Numbered from the stretch's first letter, positions 40,251-49,593 are shown. The stretch: DNA of 64,000 bases from Actinacidiphila acididurans (GCF_016918855.1 NZ_JADKYB010000002.1:62001-126000), one strand, 5' to 3'. The notes: a model not told the origin generated them from the sequence alone. Numbers and translations are program-made.

Positions 40251-41489
40251 GTGCGGAAGATACTCGTCGTGGGAGCCGGCCAGGCCGGACTCCAGCTCGC
40301 CCTCGGGCTGCAGGCCCGGGGGCACGACGTGACCGTGATGTCCGAGCGGACCGCCGACGAGATCCGCGGCGGCCCGGTGATGTCCACCCAGTGCCTGTTC
40401 GCCACCGCCCTGGGGCACGAGGCCGCGCTCGGCCTGGACTTCTGGGCGGACCAGGCGCCGCGGGCCGAGGGCCTGGGCGTCTCGGTGGCCGGCCCGGACG
40501 GCGGCCGCCCGATCGACTGGCTGGGCCGGCTGCGCGGCGCCGCGCAGTCCGTGGACCAGCGGGTGAAGACGGCCGGCTGGATGGAGACCTTCGCCGAGCG
40601 CGGCGGCACCCTGGTCATCCACGGGGCGGCCGCCTCCGACCTGGAATGGTTCTCCCGCGCCTACGACCTGGTGCTGGTCGCGGCCGGCCGGGGCGAGATC
40701 GGCGCCATGTTCCGCCGGGACGCGGCGCGTTCGCCCTACGCGGCACCGCAGCGCGAACTGGCCGTGGCCTACGTGCACGGGCTCGGCCCCCGCCCGGAGC
40801 ACCCGGACGTGCGGGCGGTGCGCTGCAATCTGGTGCCGGACGTCGGCGCGCTCTTCGTCATTCCGGCGCTGACCACCTCCGGGCCGTGCGACATCCTGTT
40901 CTGGGAGGCGCGCCCGGGCGGTCCGGCCGACGTCTTCCGGGGCGTGCGGGACCCGGCCGAGCGGCTGCGGCTGATCCTGGACCTGATGCGTACGTACGTC
41001 CCCTGGGAGTACGACCGGGCGGGCGCGGTCGAGCTGACCGACGCCGGCGGCACGCTGGTCGGCCGGCTCACCCCCACCGTCCGCGAACCGGTGGCCGAAC
41101 TCCCCGCCGGCGGACTCGCGCTGGGCGTGGCCGATGCAGTGGTGGCCAACGACCCGCTCACCGGCCAGGGGGCCAACATGGCGGCCAAGTGCGCCGCGGT
41201 CTACCTGGAGGCGATCACCGGGCACGGCGACCGGCCGTTCGACCGCGCCTGGATGGAGTCCGCCTTCGACCGCTTCTGGGCGCTGGCCGGGCCGGCCACC
41301 AAGTGGACCAACACCATGCTCGGCCCACTGCCCGAGCACGTCCTCGGCCTGTTCGGCGCGGCCGGGACCCTCCAGCCGGTGGCCGACCGGTTCGCCAACG
41401 GCTTCGACGACCCGGCCGACTTCGAGCACTGGTTCTACGACCCGGAGCGGGCGAGTGCCTTCCTCGCGGCCACCGGGGCGGCGGGGTAA
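40251..41489 (+). CDS. Styrene/indole monooxygenase-like flavoprotein (StyA family)
   Basis: 412 residues from the GTG at 40251 (GAGGCGG upstream), giving the family-type start VRKILVVGAGQAGLQLALGL with the FAD-binding GxGxxG and acidic strand end VMSER. Further conserved stretches: GGPVMSTQCLFATALGHE, DLVLVAAGRGEIG, and the second FAD motif GVADAVVANDPLTGQGANMA. StyA enzymes need FADH2 from a separate StyB reductase; none is encoded nearby. The link to the conservon is positional and known in other streptomycetes. Confidence 0.88.
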   Translation: MRKILVVGAGQAGLQLALGLQARGHDVTVMSERTADEIRGGPVMSTQCLFATALGHEAALGLDFWADQAPRAEGLGVSVAGPDGGRPIDWLGRLRGAAQSVDQRVKTAGWMETFAERGGTLVIHGAAASDLEWFSRAYDLVLVAAGRGEIGAMFRRDAARSPYAAPQRELAVAYVHGLGPRPEHPDVRAVRCNLVPDVGALFVIPALTTSGPCDILFWEARPGGPADVFRGVRDPAERLRLILDLMRTYVPWEYDRAGAVELTDAGGTLVGRLTPTVREPVAELPAGGLALGVADAVVANDPLTGQGANMAAKCAAVYLEAITGHGDRPFDRAWMESAFDRFWALAGPATKWTNTMLGPLPEHVLGLFGAAGTLQPVADRFANGFDDPADFEHWFYDPERASAFLAATGAAG

Positions 41490-41597
41490 CGGGGCAGTGT
41501 CCTGGCTCCATCCGGCTTGGGCCGGCGGCGATTCGGTACCGCCGGACCTGGTGCGGGTCGCCACCGACCCGAAGGGTGATTGCTGCCGTCTCCGGAC

Positions 41598-41648
41598 CTC
41601 CCCCAGAGCCTTCGCCTGGGGGTATCCCCAGGCGAAGCTCTGGGGGAG
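41598..41648. terminator. Strong composite hairpin
   Basis: CTCCCCCAGAGC-C-TTCGCCTGGGG pairs with CCCCAGGCGAAGCTCTGGGGGAG, a 23-bp stem with one bulged C and a short loop. This hairpin type recurs in Streptomyces intergenic regions. It lies between the convergent monooxygenase and NlpC/P60 genes and should terminate transcription from both sides. Confidence 0.75.
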
Positions 41649-41650
41649 CT

Positions 41651-41670
41651 CGCGCAGTTCCCCGCGCCCC
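41651..41670. repeat. Streptomycete intergenic repeat, single arm (copy 5)
   Basis: CGCGCAGTTCCCCGCGCCCC directly follows the hairpin at 41598-41648. No complementary arm is present nearby, so the hairpin seems to replace it. The upstream CGACCCGAAGGGTGATTGCT and CCGTCTCCGGACC match inner blocks of the other copies. Confidence 0.85.
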
Positions 41671-41695
41671 TGGGGGCGGCTTATTGCCCTACGGC

Positions 41696-43144
41696 CTACG
41701 GCGTCGGGCTCGGCGTGCCGCTCGCGGACGGGGTGCCGCTGGGCGTCCCGGACGGGGTGGGTGTCGTGGGTGTCGGGGTGCCGCCGTCCGTCGGGCTCGG
41801 GTCCGCCGAGGTGGGGGTGGCCGAGGGCGAGCTGGACGGGGTGGCGGACGGGCTTGCCGGGCTGCCGGGCGTGGCCGGGGCGGTCGGCGGGGTGGTGACC
41901 GGGCGGGCCGGGGGCGCGGCCACCGTGCCGGTGCCGCCCGGGGTGGAACCGCCGGGGTGGGAGCCGCCTGCGCCGGGCGGGTTCGTCAGGTTCCCCGAGG
42001 TGATCGGGGTCGGCGCCTCGGCCTGCTTGGGGATGGGCGGCACGGTGTAGCGCGGCAGCGGCTGGTCGCCGGGGTCCGGGCGGACCGCGCCGAGGACCGG
42101 GTTGGCGGCGATCGGGGAGACCTTGACGAAGGCTCCGGGCCGCGGCGCCTGGATGACCAGGCCGTCGCCGATGTAGATCGCCACGTGCGAGGCGCCGGAG
42201 AAGTAGATCACCAGGTCGCCCGGGCGGAGCTGGTCCAGGGGGACGTGCGGCAGCTGTGCCCACTGCTCCTGGCTGGTGCGCGGGATGACCACCCCGGCGT
42301 GCAGCCAGGCCTGCGAGGTGAGCCCGGAGCAGTCGAAGGCGTCCGGCCCCTGCGCCCCCCACACGTAGGGCTTGCCGAGCTGCTGGTACGCGTACGCGAT
42401 CGCCCGGTCGCCGGCCGAGGAGGGGGCCCGGGTCTGCCAGCCGGCGCCCAGCGTCCGGGAGGCGAGGAACTGCTGCTGCGCCTTGTCGGTGCCCTGCTGC
42501 TCCAGCGCCTGCAACTGGCCGATCTGGGAGCCGCTGAGCCCGGCGAGCAGCGCCTCGACCTGCTTCAGCTGGTTCTGCACCCGCGTCCGGTTGGCCTGCT
42601 GGAGCGCCTGCGCGTGCTCGGCCCGGTCCAGCGCGCGCTGGGCCTGGGTGTTGAGGTCCTTCAGCTTCGCCTCACCGGCGGTCAGCCGGGTGACCACGTC
42701 CTTCTGGTGTCCGGCGGCCCGCTGGATGATGTGCTGCTGCCCGAAGAAGTCCTGCGGGGTCTGCCCGGCCAGCATCGACAGATACGGCGACATGCCGCCG
42801 TCCTGGTACATCTGCCGGGCGATCAGCCCGGCCTCGGCCCGGCTGCCGGCGACGGCGACCTTCTGGTCGGCGAGCTGCGCGTCGATCGCGTTCGCCCTGG
42901 CCCGCAGGGTGGCCGCGTCCCGTGCGGCCCGGTCGTACGCCTCGGTGGCGCTCTCGGCCTGCGAGTAGAGGCTCTGGAGCTGCGCGAGCAACTGCGGCAG
43001 CGCCACGGGCGCCGCGGCCGGCGGATCGTAGGGGCGGGCGGCGGCCTGCTGGGCGACCGGCAGGGACAGCGAGGCGGCGGCCAGCAGCGAGCCGCACACC
43101 ACGGCGGACCGCAACCACGCCTTGCTCCGTCGTACCACGGACAT
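41696..43144 (-). CDS. Secreted NlpC/P60 peptidoglycan endopeptidase with N-terminal coiled coil
   Basis: 482 residues from the ATG at 43144 (GGGGAG upstream). Signal peptide SAVVCGSLLAAASLSLPVAQ, then a long coiled coil (about 45-235, QSLYSQAESATEAYDRAARD ... LKDLNTQAQRALDRAEHAQAL), an NlpC/P60 domain with catalytic Cys in DAFDCSGLTSQAW and His in ASHVAIYIGDG, and a Pro/Ser/Thr tail of over 100 residues. It cleaves peptide stems of peptidoglycan. The coiled coil resembles the RipA/RipC type, which holds the enzyme until it is activated. Confidence 0.93.
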   Translation of the reverse strand: MSVVRRSKAWLRSAVVCGSLLAAASLSLPVAQQAAARPYDPPAAAPVALPQLLAQLQSLYSQAESATEAYDRAARDAATLRARANAIDAQLADQKVAVAGSRAEAGLIARQMYQDGGMSPYLSMLAGQTPQDFFGQQHIIQRAAGHQKDVVTRLTAGEAKLKDLNTQAQRALDRAEHAQALQQANRTRVQNQLKQVEALLAGLSGSQIGQLQALEQQGTDKAQQQFLASRTLGAGWQTRAPSSAGDRAIAYAYQQLGKPYVWGAQGPDAFDCSGLTSQAWLHAGVVIPRTSQEQWAQLPHVPLDQLRPGDLVIYFSGASHVAIYIGDGLVIQAPRPGAFVKVSPIAANPVLGAVRPDPGDQPLPRYTVPPIPKQAEAPTPITSGNLTNPPGAGGSHPGGSTPGGTGTVAAPPARPVTTPPTAPATPGSPASPSATPSSSPSATPTSADPSPTDGGTPTPTTPTPSGTPSGTPSASGTPSPTP

Positions 43145-43293
43145 CCCCTCATCTCCCCGTAACCGGCGGGTAACAGATGCTCGGTCAGGCATCCTGTCAC
43201 GGATTGTCGTATCTTCGACAGAGGGAATGGCCGTTTCCGCCCGTACTGTTCATCACCGTTCACCCGCGCGAGTGATGTTGTTCCGCGGGTGGG

Positions 43294-43332
43294 CGTACGG
43301 CCCGGTCGCCGCCCTCGGCACCGGGCCGTACG
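43294..43332 (-). terminator. Terminator downstream of the chitinase
   Basis: CGTACGGCCCGGT (43294-43306) and ACCGGGCCGTACG (43320-43332) form a perfect 13-bp stem with a 13-nt loop, 25 nt beyond the chitinase stop. Confidence 0.75.
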
Positions 43333-43356
43333 CGTATCGGGGGCTCCCCGGCCGGA

Positions 43357-45015
43357 TCAGCCGAAGTAGCCGTGGAAGTTGTTGCTGAACTCCCAGTTGC
43401 TGTACTTGTCCCAGTTGATGGACCAGGTCATCAGGCCGCGCAGGGCCGGCCAGCTGCCGTGGACGGGGTACCCGCCGCAGTTGGTCCGCTTGGTCAGGCA
43501 GTCCAGCGCCTGGTCGACCGCGGCGGGGGCGACGTAGCCGTTGCCGGCGTTGACGGAGGCCGGCAGGCCGATGGCGACCTGCGAGGGGGCCAGCGCCGGG
43601 AACATGTTGGCGGTGTTGCCGGCCACCGGGAAGCCGGTGAGCAGCATGTCCGTCATGGCGATGTTGAAGTCCGCGCCGCCCATCGTGTGGTACTGGTTGT
43701 CCAGGCCCATGATCGGCCCGGAGTTGTAGTCCTGGACGTGCAGCAGGGTCAGGTCGTTGCGCAGGGCGTAGATCACCGGCAGGTAGGCGCCGCAGCGCGG
43801 GTCCTGCCCGCCCCACTGCCCGGAGCCGTAGTACTGGTAGCCCATCTGCACGAAGAACGTCTCCGGGGCCATGCTCAGCACGAAGTTGCTGCCGTACTTG
43901 GCCTTGAGCGTCTTCAGCGCCGAGATCAGGTTGACGATCACCGGAGTGGTGGGGTTCTTGAAGTCGGTGTCGCCGGTGTTCAGCGACAGCGAGTGGCCCT
44001 CGAAGTCGATGTCGATGCCGTTCAGGCCCCACTTGTCGACGATGCCGCTGACCGAGGAGACGAAGGCGTCCCGCGCCGCGGTGGTGGTCAGCTGCACCTC
44101 GCCGTTGGCCCCGCCGATGGACAGCAGCACCTTCTTGCCCTTGGCCTGCTTGGCGGCGATGGCGGCCTTGAAGTCGGCGTCGGACTCCACGGCCGGGCAC
44201 TCGCTGACCGAGCAGCGGTTGAAGTGGATGTTCCCCGAGGTGGGCGAGTCGGTCTCGCCGAAGGCCAGGTCGATGACGTCCCAGGAGTCGGGCACGTCGG
44301 CCAGCCGGGTGTAGCCCGAGCCGTTGGCGAAGGTCTCGTGCAGGTAGCCGACCAGCGCGTGGGTGGGCAGGCCGCCGCCGGGCGGCGGGCTGGTCGGGGG
44401 AGTGGGGGGGGGTGTGGTGGGGGGGGTGTTGGGGGGGGGGTTCGGGGGCGTGGTGGGGGGGGGGGTGGGCGGGGTGGTGGTGCCGCCGCCAGGGCCCTGG
44501 AGCGAGACGTCGTCGGCGTAGTAGGCCGGCTGCCCGTACCAGCCGTGCACGTAGACCGAGGCGGTGGTCTGGCTCGCGCCGGTGGTGAAGGAGACGCTGA
44601 GCGGCGCGTAGCCGCTGCCGGTGGAGGGCGTCCAGGTGCTGGTCCCGCCGTCCACGCCGATGTACACGTACGCCCCCTTGACCTGGGCGCTCAGCGTGTA
44701 CGTGGTGTTGGGCGCCACGCTGACGGTCTGCTTGCACTGGCCGTCGACCGAGGAGGAGGGCACGCCCTGGAGGGCGTACGTGCCGGTGTGCGCCTGGCCG
44801 GTCACCACCGTGGTGCCCGGGTCGCAGGTCCAGCCGGCCAGGGTGCCGGACTCGAAGCCGCCGTTGGTCAGGAACTCGCCGGCGCTGGCCGAGGGGGCCA
44901 GCGCCACCAGGCCGGCGATCGCCACGGCCCCGGCCACCGCGGCGCTCGCGGCGGCGAGGGATCTGCGGCGCAGCGCGGAGGTCGCGCGGGGTGCGCGCGA
45001 TGCGAAGGTGCGCAT
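43357..45015 (-). CDS. Secreted GH18 chitinase with N-terminal carbohydrate-binding domain
   Basis: 552 residues from the ATG at 45015 (AAGGAG 8 nt upstream). Signal peptide ends near SASAG. Residues 47-170 are a beta-sandwich CBM-like module (EFLTNGGFESGTLAGWTC ... YYADDVSLQGPG). A Pro/Thr linker follows, then a GH18 domain with the catalytic GIDIDFEG signature, LLSIGGANGEV, SMAPETFF and MTWSINWDKYSNWEFS. It degrades chitin to oligosaccharides. Two DasR/chitinase-type operators lie upstream, so induction by chitin and repression by DasR are expected. Confidence 0.95.
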   Translation of the reverse strand: MRTFASRAPRATSALRRRSLAAASAAVAGAVAIAGLVALAPSASAGEFLTNGGFESGTLAGWTCDPGTTVVTGQAHTGTYALQGVPSSSVDGQCKQTVSVAPNTTYTLSAQVKGAYVYIGVDGGTSTWTPSTGSGYAPLSVSFTTGASQTTASVYVHGWYGQPAYYADDVSLQGPGGGTTTPPTPPPTTPPNPPPNTPPTTPPPTPPTSPPPGGGLPTHALVGYLHETFANGSGYTRLADVPDSWDVIDLAFGETDSPTSGNIHFNRCSVSECPAVESDADFKAAIAAKQAKGKKVLLSIGGANGEVQLTTTAARDAFVSSVSGIVDKWGLNGIDIDFEGHSLSLNTGDTDFKNPTTPVIVNLISALKTLKAKYGSNFVLSMAPETFFVQMGYQYYGSGQWGGQDPRCGAYLPVIYALRNDLTLLHVQDYNSGPIMGLDNQYHTMGGADFNIAMTDMLLTGFPVAGNTANMFPALAPSQVAIGLPASVNAGNGYVAPAAVDQALDCLTKRTNCGGYPVHGSWPALRGLMTWSINWDKYSNWEFSNNFHGYFG

Positions 45016-45070
45016 GGGGGGATGCTCCTTCTGGGCAGAGGGCGCATGTGCATGTCACCGCGCAGCAAAC

Positions 45071-45104
45071 AGGTCCAGACCAATCGTGTCAATGGTCCGG
45101 ACCA
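45071..45104 (-). promoter_or_regulatory. Pair of chitinase direct repeats / DasR-responsive elements
   Basis: AGGTCCAGACCA (45071-45082) and TGGTCCGGACCA (45093-45104) are 12-bp repeats 22 bp apart, about two helical turns. On the gene strand they read TGGTCCGGACCA and TGGTCCAGACCT, the latter matching the direct-repeat motif described for Streptomyces chitinase promoters and close to the dre consensus ACTGGTCTAGACCACT. Confidence 0.8.
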
Positions 45105-45164
45105 ACAAACGTATACGTCGGGGCGTCAGGGGCCGCTGCCGCGGGCCGGCGCCCCCGGGAGGGC

Positions 45165-45422
45165 TCAGCGCCTGCGCGACCAGGGCCAGCGCGGGCCCTC
45201 CGGCGGCCGGCCCTCGGGGTCGTACACGAAGACCCAGTGGGTGCGGCGCTCCGCGCGCGGACCCTCGGCCGGCCGGCGGTGGTAGACGTACACCCGCTCG
45301 CCCTCCGGGCCGGGCACCGGCACCCGGTACACCTTCGGCGGCTGCCCGGTCATCCCGACCAGCACCTCGATCACCCGCCCGTCCAGCGGCCCGCCGACGA
45401 ACTCGGTCTCCTCGTGTCTCAC
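45165..45422 (-). CDS. Hypothetical protein
   Basis: 85 residues from the GTG at 45422, 7 nt after the TetR stop. The sequence is HEETEFVGGPLDGRVIEVLV then VPVPGPEGERVYVYHRRPAEG and HWVFVYDPEGRPP. The GGPLDG start and aromatic YVYHRR pattern recur in small actinobacterial proteins of unknown role. Probably the last gene of the aurF-like/tetR unit. Confidence 0.6.
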   Translation of the reverse strand: MRHEETEFVGGPLDGRVIEVLVGMTGQPPKVYRVPVPGPEGERVYVYHRRPAEGPRAERRTHWVFVYDPEGRPPEGPRWPWSRRR

Positions 45423-45429
45423 CGCTCCA

Positions 45430-46167
45430 TCATGGGGCCGCCGGTCCCATGAGGTGATCCGCGGCCGGCAGCAGCGGGGCCAGCCGGGCGACCAGCCTGC
45501 CCGCGGGGCTGTCCCCGTCCTCCAGCGGCAGCGCCCGGGCCAGGGCGTCGGCGGTCTGCGGGTCGGTCGCCGCGGTCACCATCAGCAGCCCGGTGAAGTG
45601 GTCCACCAGCCAGTCCCGCAGCTCCGGCAGCGGCGGCTGCCGCTCCTGGTCCAGCCAGGTCAGCGAGGCCGTCTCCACACAGGCGATCCACGAGCGGACC
45701 ATCAGCGCCAGCCGCGGCCCCGGCCGGGTCACCCCCAGGTGGCGCAGCACCTGTTCGGCCGCGCCCCGCCGCACCTCGTCCACGATCGCCTCGGTACGCG
45801 AGGTCTCCGCGACCCCGCCGCCGCGCAACAGGGCGCTGTACGCGGGCGCGTGCTCGTCCACGTACGCCAGGTACCGGTCCAGCGCCTGCGTGAGCCGCTG
45901 GGTGGGGGCGCCGCGGGCCGGTACGACGAACCCCTCGATCAGCGCGTGGGCCGAGTCGCGCACCGCCGCCTCGTACAACTGCTGCCTGCCGCCGGGGAAG
46001 TAGCGGTAGACCAGCGGCCGGGACACCCCGGCGGCCGCCGCCACGTCGTCCACGGAGACCTCCTCCGGCCGGCGGTGCCCGAAGAGGTCCACGGCCGCCG
46101 CGAGGATCTGGCCGCGGCGCTGCTCGACGCTCATCCGGCGGTACGCGGGCGCCGCGCTGCTGCTCAT
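45430..46167 (-). CDS. TetR-family transcriptional regulator
   Basis: 245 residues from the ATG at 46167, without a Shine-Dalgarno. The TetR N-terminus is clear: RRGQILAAAVDLFGHRRPEE, VSVDDVAAAAGVSRPLVYRY, FPGGRQQLYEAAV. The C-terminal ligand domain is Ala/Arg-rich. It lies 83 nt after the AurF-like gene on the same strand and probably regulates it, perhaps through the palindrome at 47213-47224. Confidence 0.92.
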   Translation of the reverse strand: MSSSAAPAYRRMSVEQRRGQILAAAVDLFGHRRPEEVSVDDVAAAAGVSRPLVYRYFPGGRQQLYEAAVRDSAHALIEGFVVPARGAPTQRLTQALDRYLAYVDEHAPAYSALLRGGGVAETSRTEAIVDEVRRGAAEQVLRHLGVTRPGPRLALMVRSWIACVETASLTWLDQERQPPLPELRDWLVDHFTGLLMVTAATDPQTADALARALPLEDGDSPAGRLVARLAPLLPAADHLMGPAAP

Positions 46168-46250
46168 GAAGGGGAGGGTAACGCCGGGCGGTCGCGGCCG
46201 GTCCGGGAACGGCCCCGCTGCCCGGCTCGCCGCCCGCCTGCGCGACGGGA

Positions 46251-47171
46251 TCAGGCCAGCAGCCCCGAACTGCGCCACAGCGGCACGCTCGCCCCGCGCA
46301 GCAGCCCGATCTCCGCCAGGAAGTCCATCAGCCGCTTGGCCGCCTGCCGCATCACGTCCTGCCGGTGCGGGCTGCGGCGGGCCGCCGCGACCGCCTCGCG
46401 CGGGTCCAGGCCGACCGAGGCGTAGACGCGCGGGCCGATCAGCGAGCGGGCGATCACCCGCGCCGCCTCCGCCGAGGCCACCCGGGTGAACTCGATCTCC
46501 CAGCGCGGCGCGATCTCCATCTGCCGGCGCAACTCCTCGCGCGCGTACCGGATGTGCCGGGACTCCTCCACCACGTGGATCCGGGCGATGCCGCGCACCA
46601 GCGGCTGCACCCGCTCGTCGGGGAAGGCCAGCCGCTGCATCCAGTCCAGGATCTCCTCGGCCAGCAGCGTGCCGGTGAACGAACCCGGAGTCGTGGACAC
46701 CGTCTTGAGCACCCGGCCCAGCGCGTGGTCCAGCCGGCTCGGCCCGTAGACCGGGGTGCCGAAGGTGGTCACCGCGCGGGCGAACATCTTGGAGTGCCGG
46801 CACTCGTCGGCGATCTCGGTGAGCGCGTACCGCACGTGCGCGCTGGTCGGCTCCAGGTCGTAGGTGTGCCGCAGCAGCAGTTGCATCAGGATCGTCTCGA
46901 ACCACACCCCGACCGCGCACAGCGAGGCGACCTCGTGCCGGCTCAGCTCCAGCCGCTGCTCCTCGGGCATCCGGTGCCACAGCGGTGTGTCGTACAGCGA
47001 CACCAGCTCCGGCGGCCAGAACCACATCCCCTCCACCAGGGGCGCGTCCCAGTCCAGTTCGGTGTCCGGGTCGAAGGAGTGCCGGGTGGAGGCGGCGAGC
47101 AGGCGGGCGGCCGTCCTCTCCCGGTCGATCAGGGACGTCCGCATCCGCACGTCGGTCACGGCATCGGTCAC
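46251..47171 (-). CDS. AurF-like diiron oxygenase
   Basis: 306 residues from the GTG at 47171 (GGAGG 9 nt upstream). The diiron ligands appear as the helical pairs EVASLCAVGVWFETIL, EIADECRHSKMF and HVVEESRHIRYAREEL, with a further Glu in LLAEEILDWMQ. AurF-type enzymes oxidise aromatic amines such as p-aminobenzoate to nitro groups, but many homologues have unknown substrates. No biosynthetic cluster surrounds it. Followed by a TetR gene. Confidence 0.85.
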   Translation of the reverse strand: MTDAVTDVRMRTSLIDRERTAARLLAASTRHSFDPDTELDWDAPLVEGMWFWPPELVSLYDTPLWHRMPEEQRLELSRHEVASLCAVGVWFETILMQLLLRHTYDLEPTSAHVRYALTEIADECRHSKMFARAVTTFGTPVYGPSRLDHALGRVLKTVSTTPGSFTGTLLAEEILDWMQRLAFPDERVQPLVRGIARIHVVEESRHIRYAREELRRQMEIAPRWEIEFTRVASAEAARVIARSLIGPRVYASVGLDPREAVAAARRSPHRQDVMRQAAKRLMDFLAEIGLLRGASVPLWRSSGLLA

Positions 47172-47212
47172 GCGCCATCGCCTCCGGAGCACGAGGGTTA
47201 CCAGCGGTACGC

Positions 47213-47224
47213 GTCTTATAAGAC
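47213..47224. promoter_or_regulatory. GTCTTATAAGAC palindrome upstream of the AurF-like gene
   Basis: A perfect 12-bp palindrome, AT-rich in a GC background, 42 nt upstream of the AurF-like start and within the divergent region to the deacetylase gene. A good candidate operator for the TetR protein encoded in the same unit. Confidence 0.5.
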
Positions 47225-47409
47225 TGCGCGTCAACAAGGCCGTCAACCCCTCGCGCCCGAACTGCCCTTGGGCCTGCGGCCGATGACGTACGGATTCCGT
47301 AACAAGGCCGCTCGCGGCCGTACGGCCAGGAACCGCGCCCGGCGCCCGGGCATCTTTTCGTGCAGGTCACGGGGGCGGAATCGACAACCAGGCGGGGGCG
47401 GGGACGGCA

Positions 47410-48258
47410 ATGGCGGTACGGGGAACGGGCGCGGCGCGGCTGAAGGCGGCGCCCACGGCAACGGCGATCGCGGTGGCCGTACTTGTGGTGGTGATCGCGG
47501 CCGTCACCTCCGCGCTGGTGGCGCCCGGCCCCGGCCGGCCCGACGCGTCCGCCGCCGTACGGTCCGGGTCGACGGCGTCGCGTCCGGCGTCCGGCCTGCC
47601 GCACACCGACGACATATCCGGGCCGACCCGCGCGCTCACCAACGGCCCCGCGGTGCCGGTCTCCATCCAGCACGCCACCGAACTCGGCGGCCGATCCGTC
47701 GGCATCACCATCGACGACGGCCCCGACCCGCGCTGGACCCCGCTCGTCCTCGACGTCCTGCGGCGCCACCACGTGCACGCCACCTTCTGCATGATCGGCC
47801 CGCAGGCCCGCGCCAACCCCGCCCTGGTCCGCCGGATCGTGGCCGAGGGACACCGGCTGTGCGACCACACGGTGCACCACGACACCGCCATGGACCACAA
47901 GTCCTTCGCTTACCGGCGCGGCGAGATCCTGGACGCCCTGACCATGATCAAGGACGCCTCCGGCGGCGCTCGCGTCTTCTACTACCGCGCCCCCGGCGGC
48001 GCCTTCACCCCCGCCGACCGCACCCTCGCCGCCCAGCACGGCATGCGCCCGCTCGGCTGGAACATCGACACGAAGGACTTCTCCCGCCCCGGCGCCGCCG
48101 CCATCCTGGCCACGCTCGAGCACGAGATCCACAACGGCCCGGTCATCCTCTTCCACGACGGCGGCGGCGACCGCTCCCAAACGGTGACCGCCCTCGACGA
48201 GTCCCTGACCTGGCTCCACCAGCAGGGCTACGCGATCTCCTTCCCGGCGGTGGGCTGA
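47410..48258 (+). CDS. Secreted or membrane-anchored polysaccharide deacetylase (NodB/CE4)
   Basis: 282 residues from the ATG at 47410. An N-terminal membrane segment (ATAIAVAVLVVVIAAVTSAL) serves as signal anchor. The five CE4 motifs are visible: ITIDDGPDPRW (metal and catalytic Asp), HTVHHDT (metal His pair), YRAPGGAF, NIDTKDFSRP and ILFHDGGG. It deacetylates N-acetylglucosamine polymers such as peptidoglycan or chitin oligomers outside the cell. Confidence 0.93.
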   Translation: MAVRGTGAARLKAAPTATAIAVAVLVVVIAAVTSALVAPGPGRPDASAAVRSGSTASRPASGLPHTDDISGPTRALTNGPAVPVSIQHATELGGRSVGITIDDGPDPRWTPLVLDVLRRHHVHATFCMIGPQARANPALVRRIVAEGHRLCDHTVHHDTAMDHKSFAYRRGEILDALTMIKDASGGARVFYYRAPGGAFTPADRTLAAQHGMRPLGWNIDTKDFSRPGAAAILATLEHEIHNGPVILFHDGGGDRSQTVTALDESLTWLHQQGYAISFPAVG

Positions 48259-48376
48259 GCGGGGTCTGCCGTGGGGGAGCCGCCCGTCACCGCCCGGGAG
48301 GCGGTTCCGGCAGGACGCCCGGCAGCAGGCGGGCGGCTCGCCCGGGGCGCCGTACTCGCGGGTACGCTAGGCAAAT

Positions 48377-49030
48377 GTGACCGTGGCCGAGGAACTCGCG
48401 GACCTGCCCTATGCCGATGCGCTGCGCCCGTACCGGGAGGCGCTGGAGGCCGAGGGGGACTACGACACGGTGCATGTGGACCGGGTGGCGGCGGAGGGCG
48501 GCAGTGCCGCGGGGAGCCGGTTCCTGGAGGCGGCGGTCACCGACTGCTCCTTCGCCGAGGTCTCGCTGCGCGGCTCCCGGTTCAATGACGTGTGGATCAG
48601 CGGCACCCGGCTTACGGGGGCCTCGCTGGCCGGGACCGACTGGCTGGACTCGGCGCTGCTGGGCTGCTCGCTGGCCGGCGTGGAGGCGTACGGCGCGACG
48701 ATGCGCCGGGTGCACCTGCGCCGCTGCAAGCTGGACTCGGTGAACCTGCGCTCCGCCGCGCTGCACGAGGTGGTCTTCGAGGACTGCGTGCTGCGCGACG
48801 TCGATTTCCAGGAGGCCGTGCTGGAGAAGGTGTCCTTCCCCGGCAGCCGCCTGGAGCGGGCCCGGCTCGGCCGGGCCACGCTGAAGAAGGCCGATCTGCG
48901 CGGCGCCCTGGGCATCGACCTCGCCGACGGCTGGGACGCCCTGCGCGGCGCGCTGATCACTCCCGCGCAACTGCTCGACCTCGCCCCGGCCCTCGCCGCC
49001 GCGCTCGGCATCACCGTGAAGGACCGGTGA
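48377..49030 (+). CDS. Pentapeptide-repeat protein
   Basis: 217 residues from the GTG at 48377. No ribosome-binding site; GGTACGCTAGG just upstream looks like a -10 box, so the mRNA may be leaderless. The central part is pentapeptide repeats (SFAEVSLRGSRFNDVWISGT, RLTGASLAGTDWLDSALLGC, DSVNLRSAALHEVVFEDCVL) forming a right-handed beta-helix; the C-terminus (DLADGWDALRGALITPAQLL) is the cap common in actinobacterial members. Function undetermined. Confidence 0.9.
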   Translation: MTVAEELADLPYADALRPYREALEAEGDYDTVHVDRVAAEGGSAAGSRFLEAAVTDCSFAEVSLRGSRFNDVWISGTRLTGASLAGTDWLDSALLGCSLAGVEAYGATMRRVHLRRCKLDSVNLRSAALHEVVFEDCVLRDVDFQEAVLEKVSFPGSRLERARLGRATLKKADLRGALGIDLADGWDALRGALITPAQLLDLAPALAAALGITVKDR

Positions 49031-49101
49031 CCCGTAACTCACCCGCACGCCCGCACCCGTACCGCCTTCTTGCGTCCACCCCTATCGAACAGGAGACCGT
49101 G

Positions 49102-49593
<492 letters not shown>

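Noticed and set aside
43145..43260. c-di-AMP (ydaO-type) riboswitch upstream of the NlpC/P60 gene
   Set aside because: Only about 115 nt are available and the conserved riboswitch core sequences were not found.
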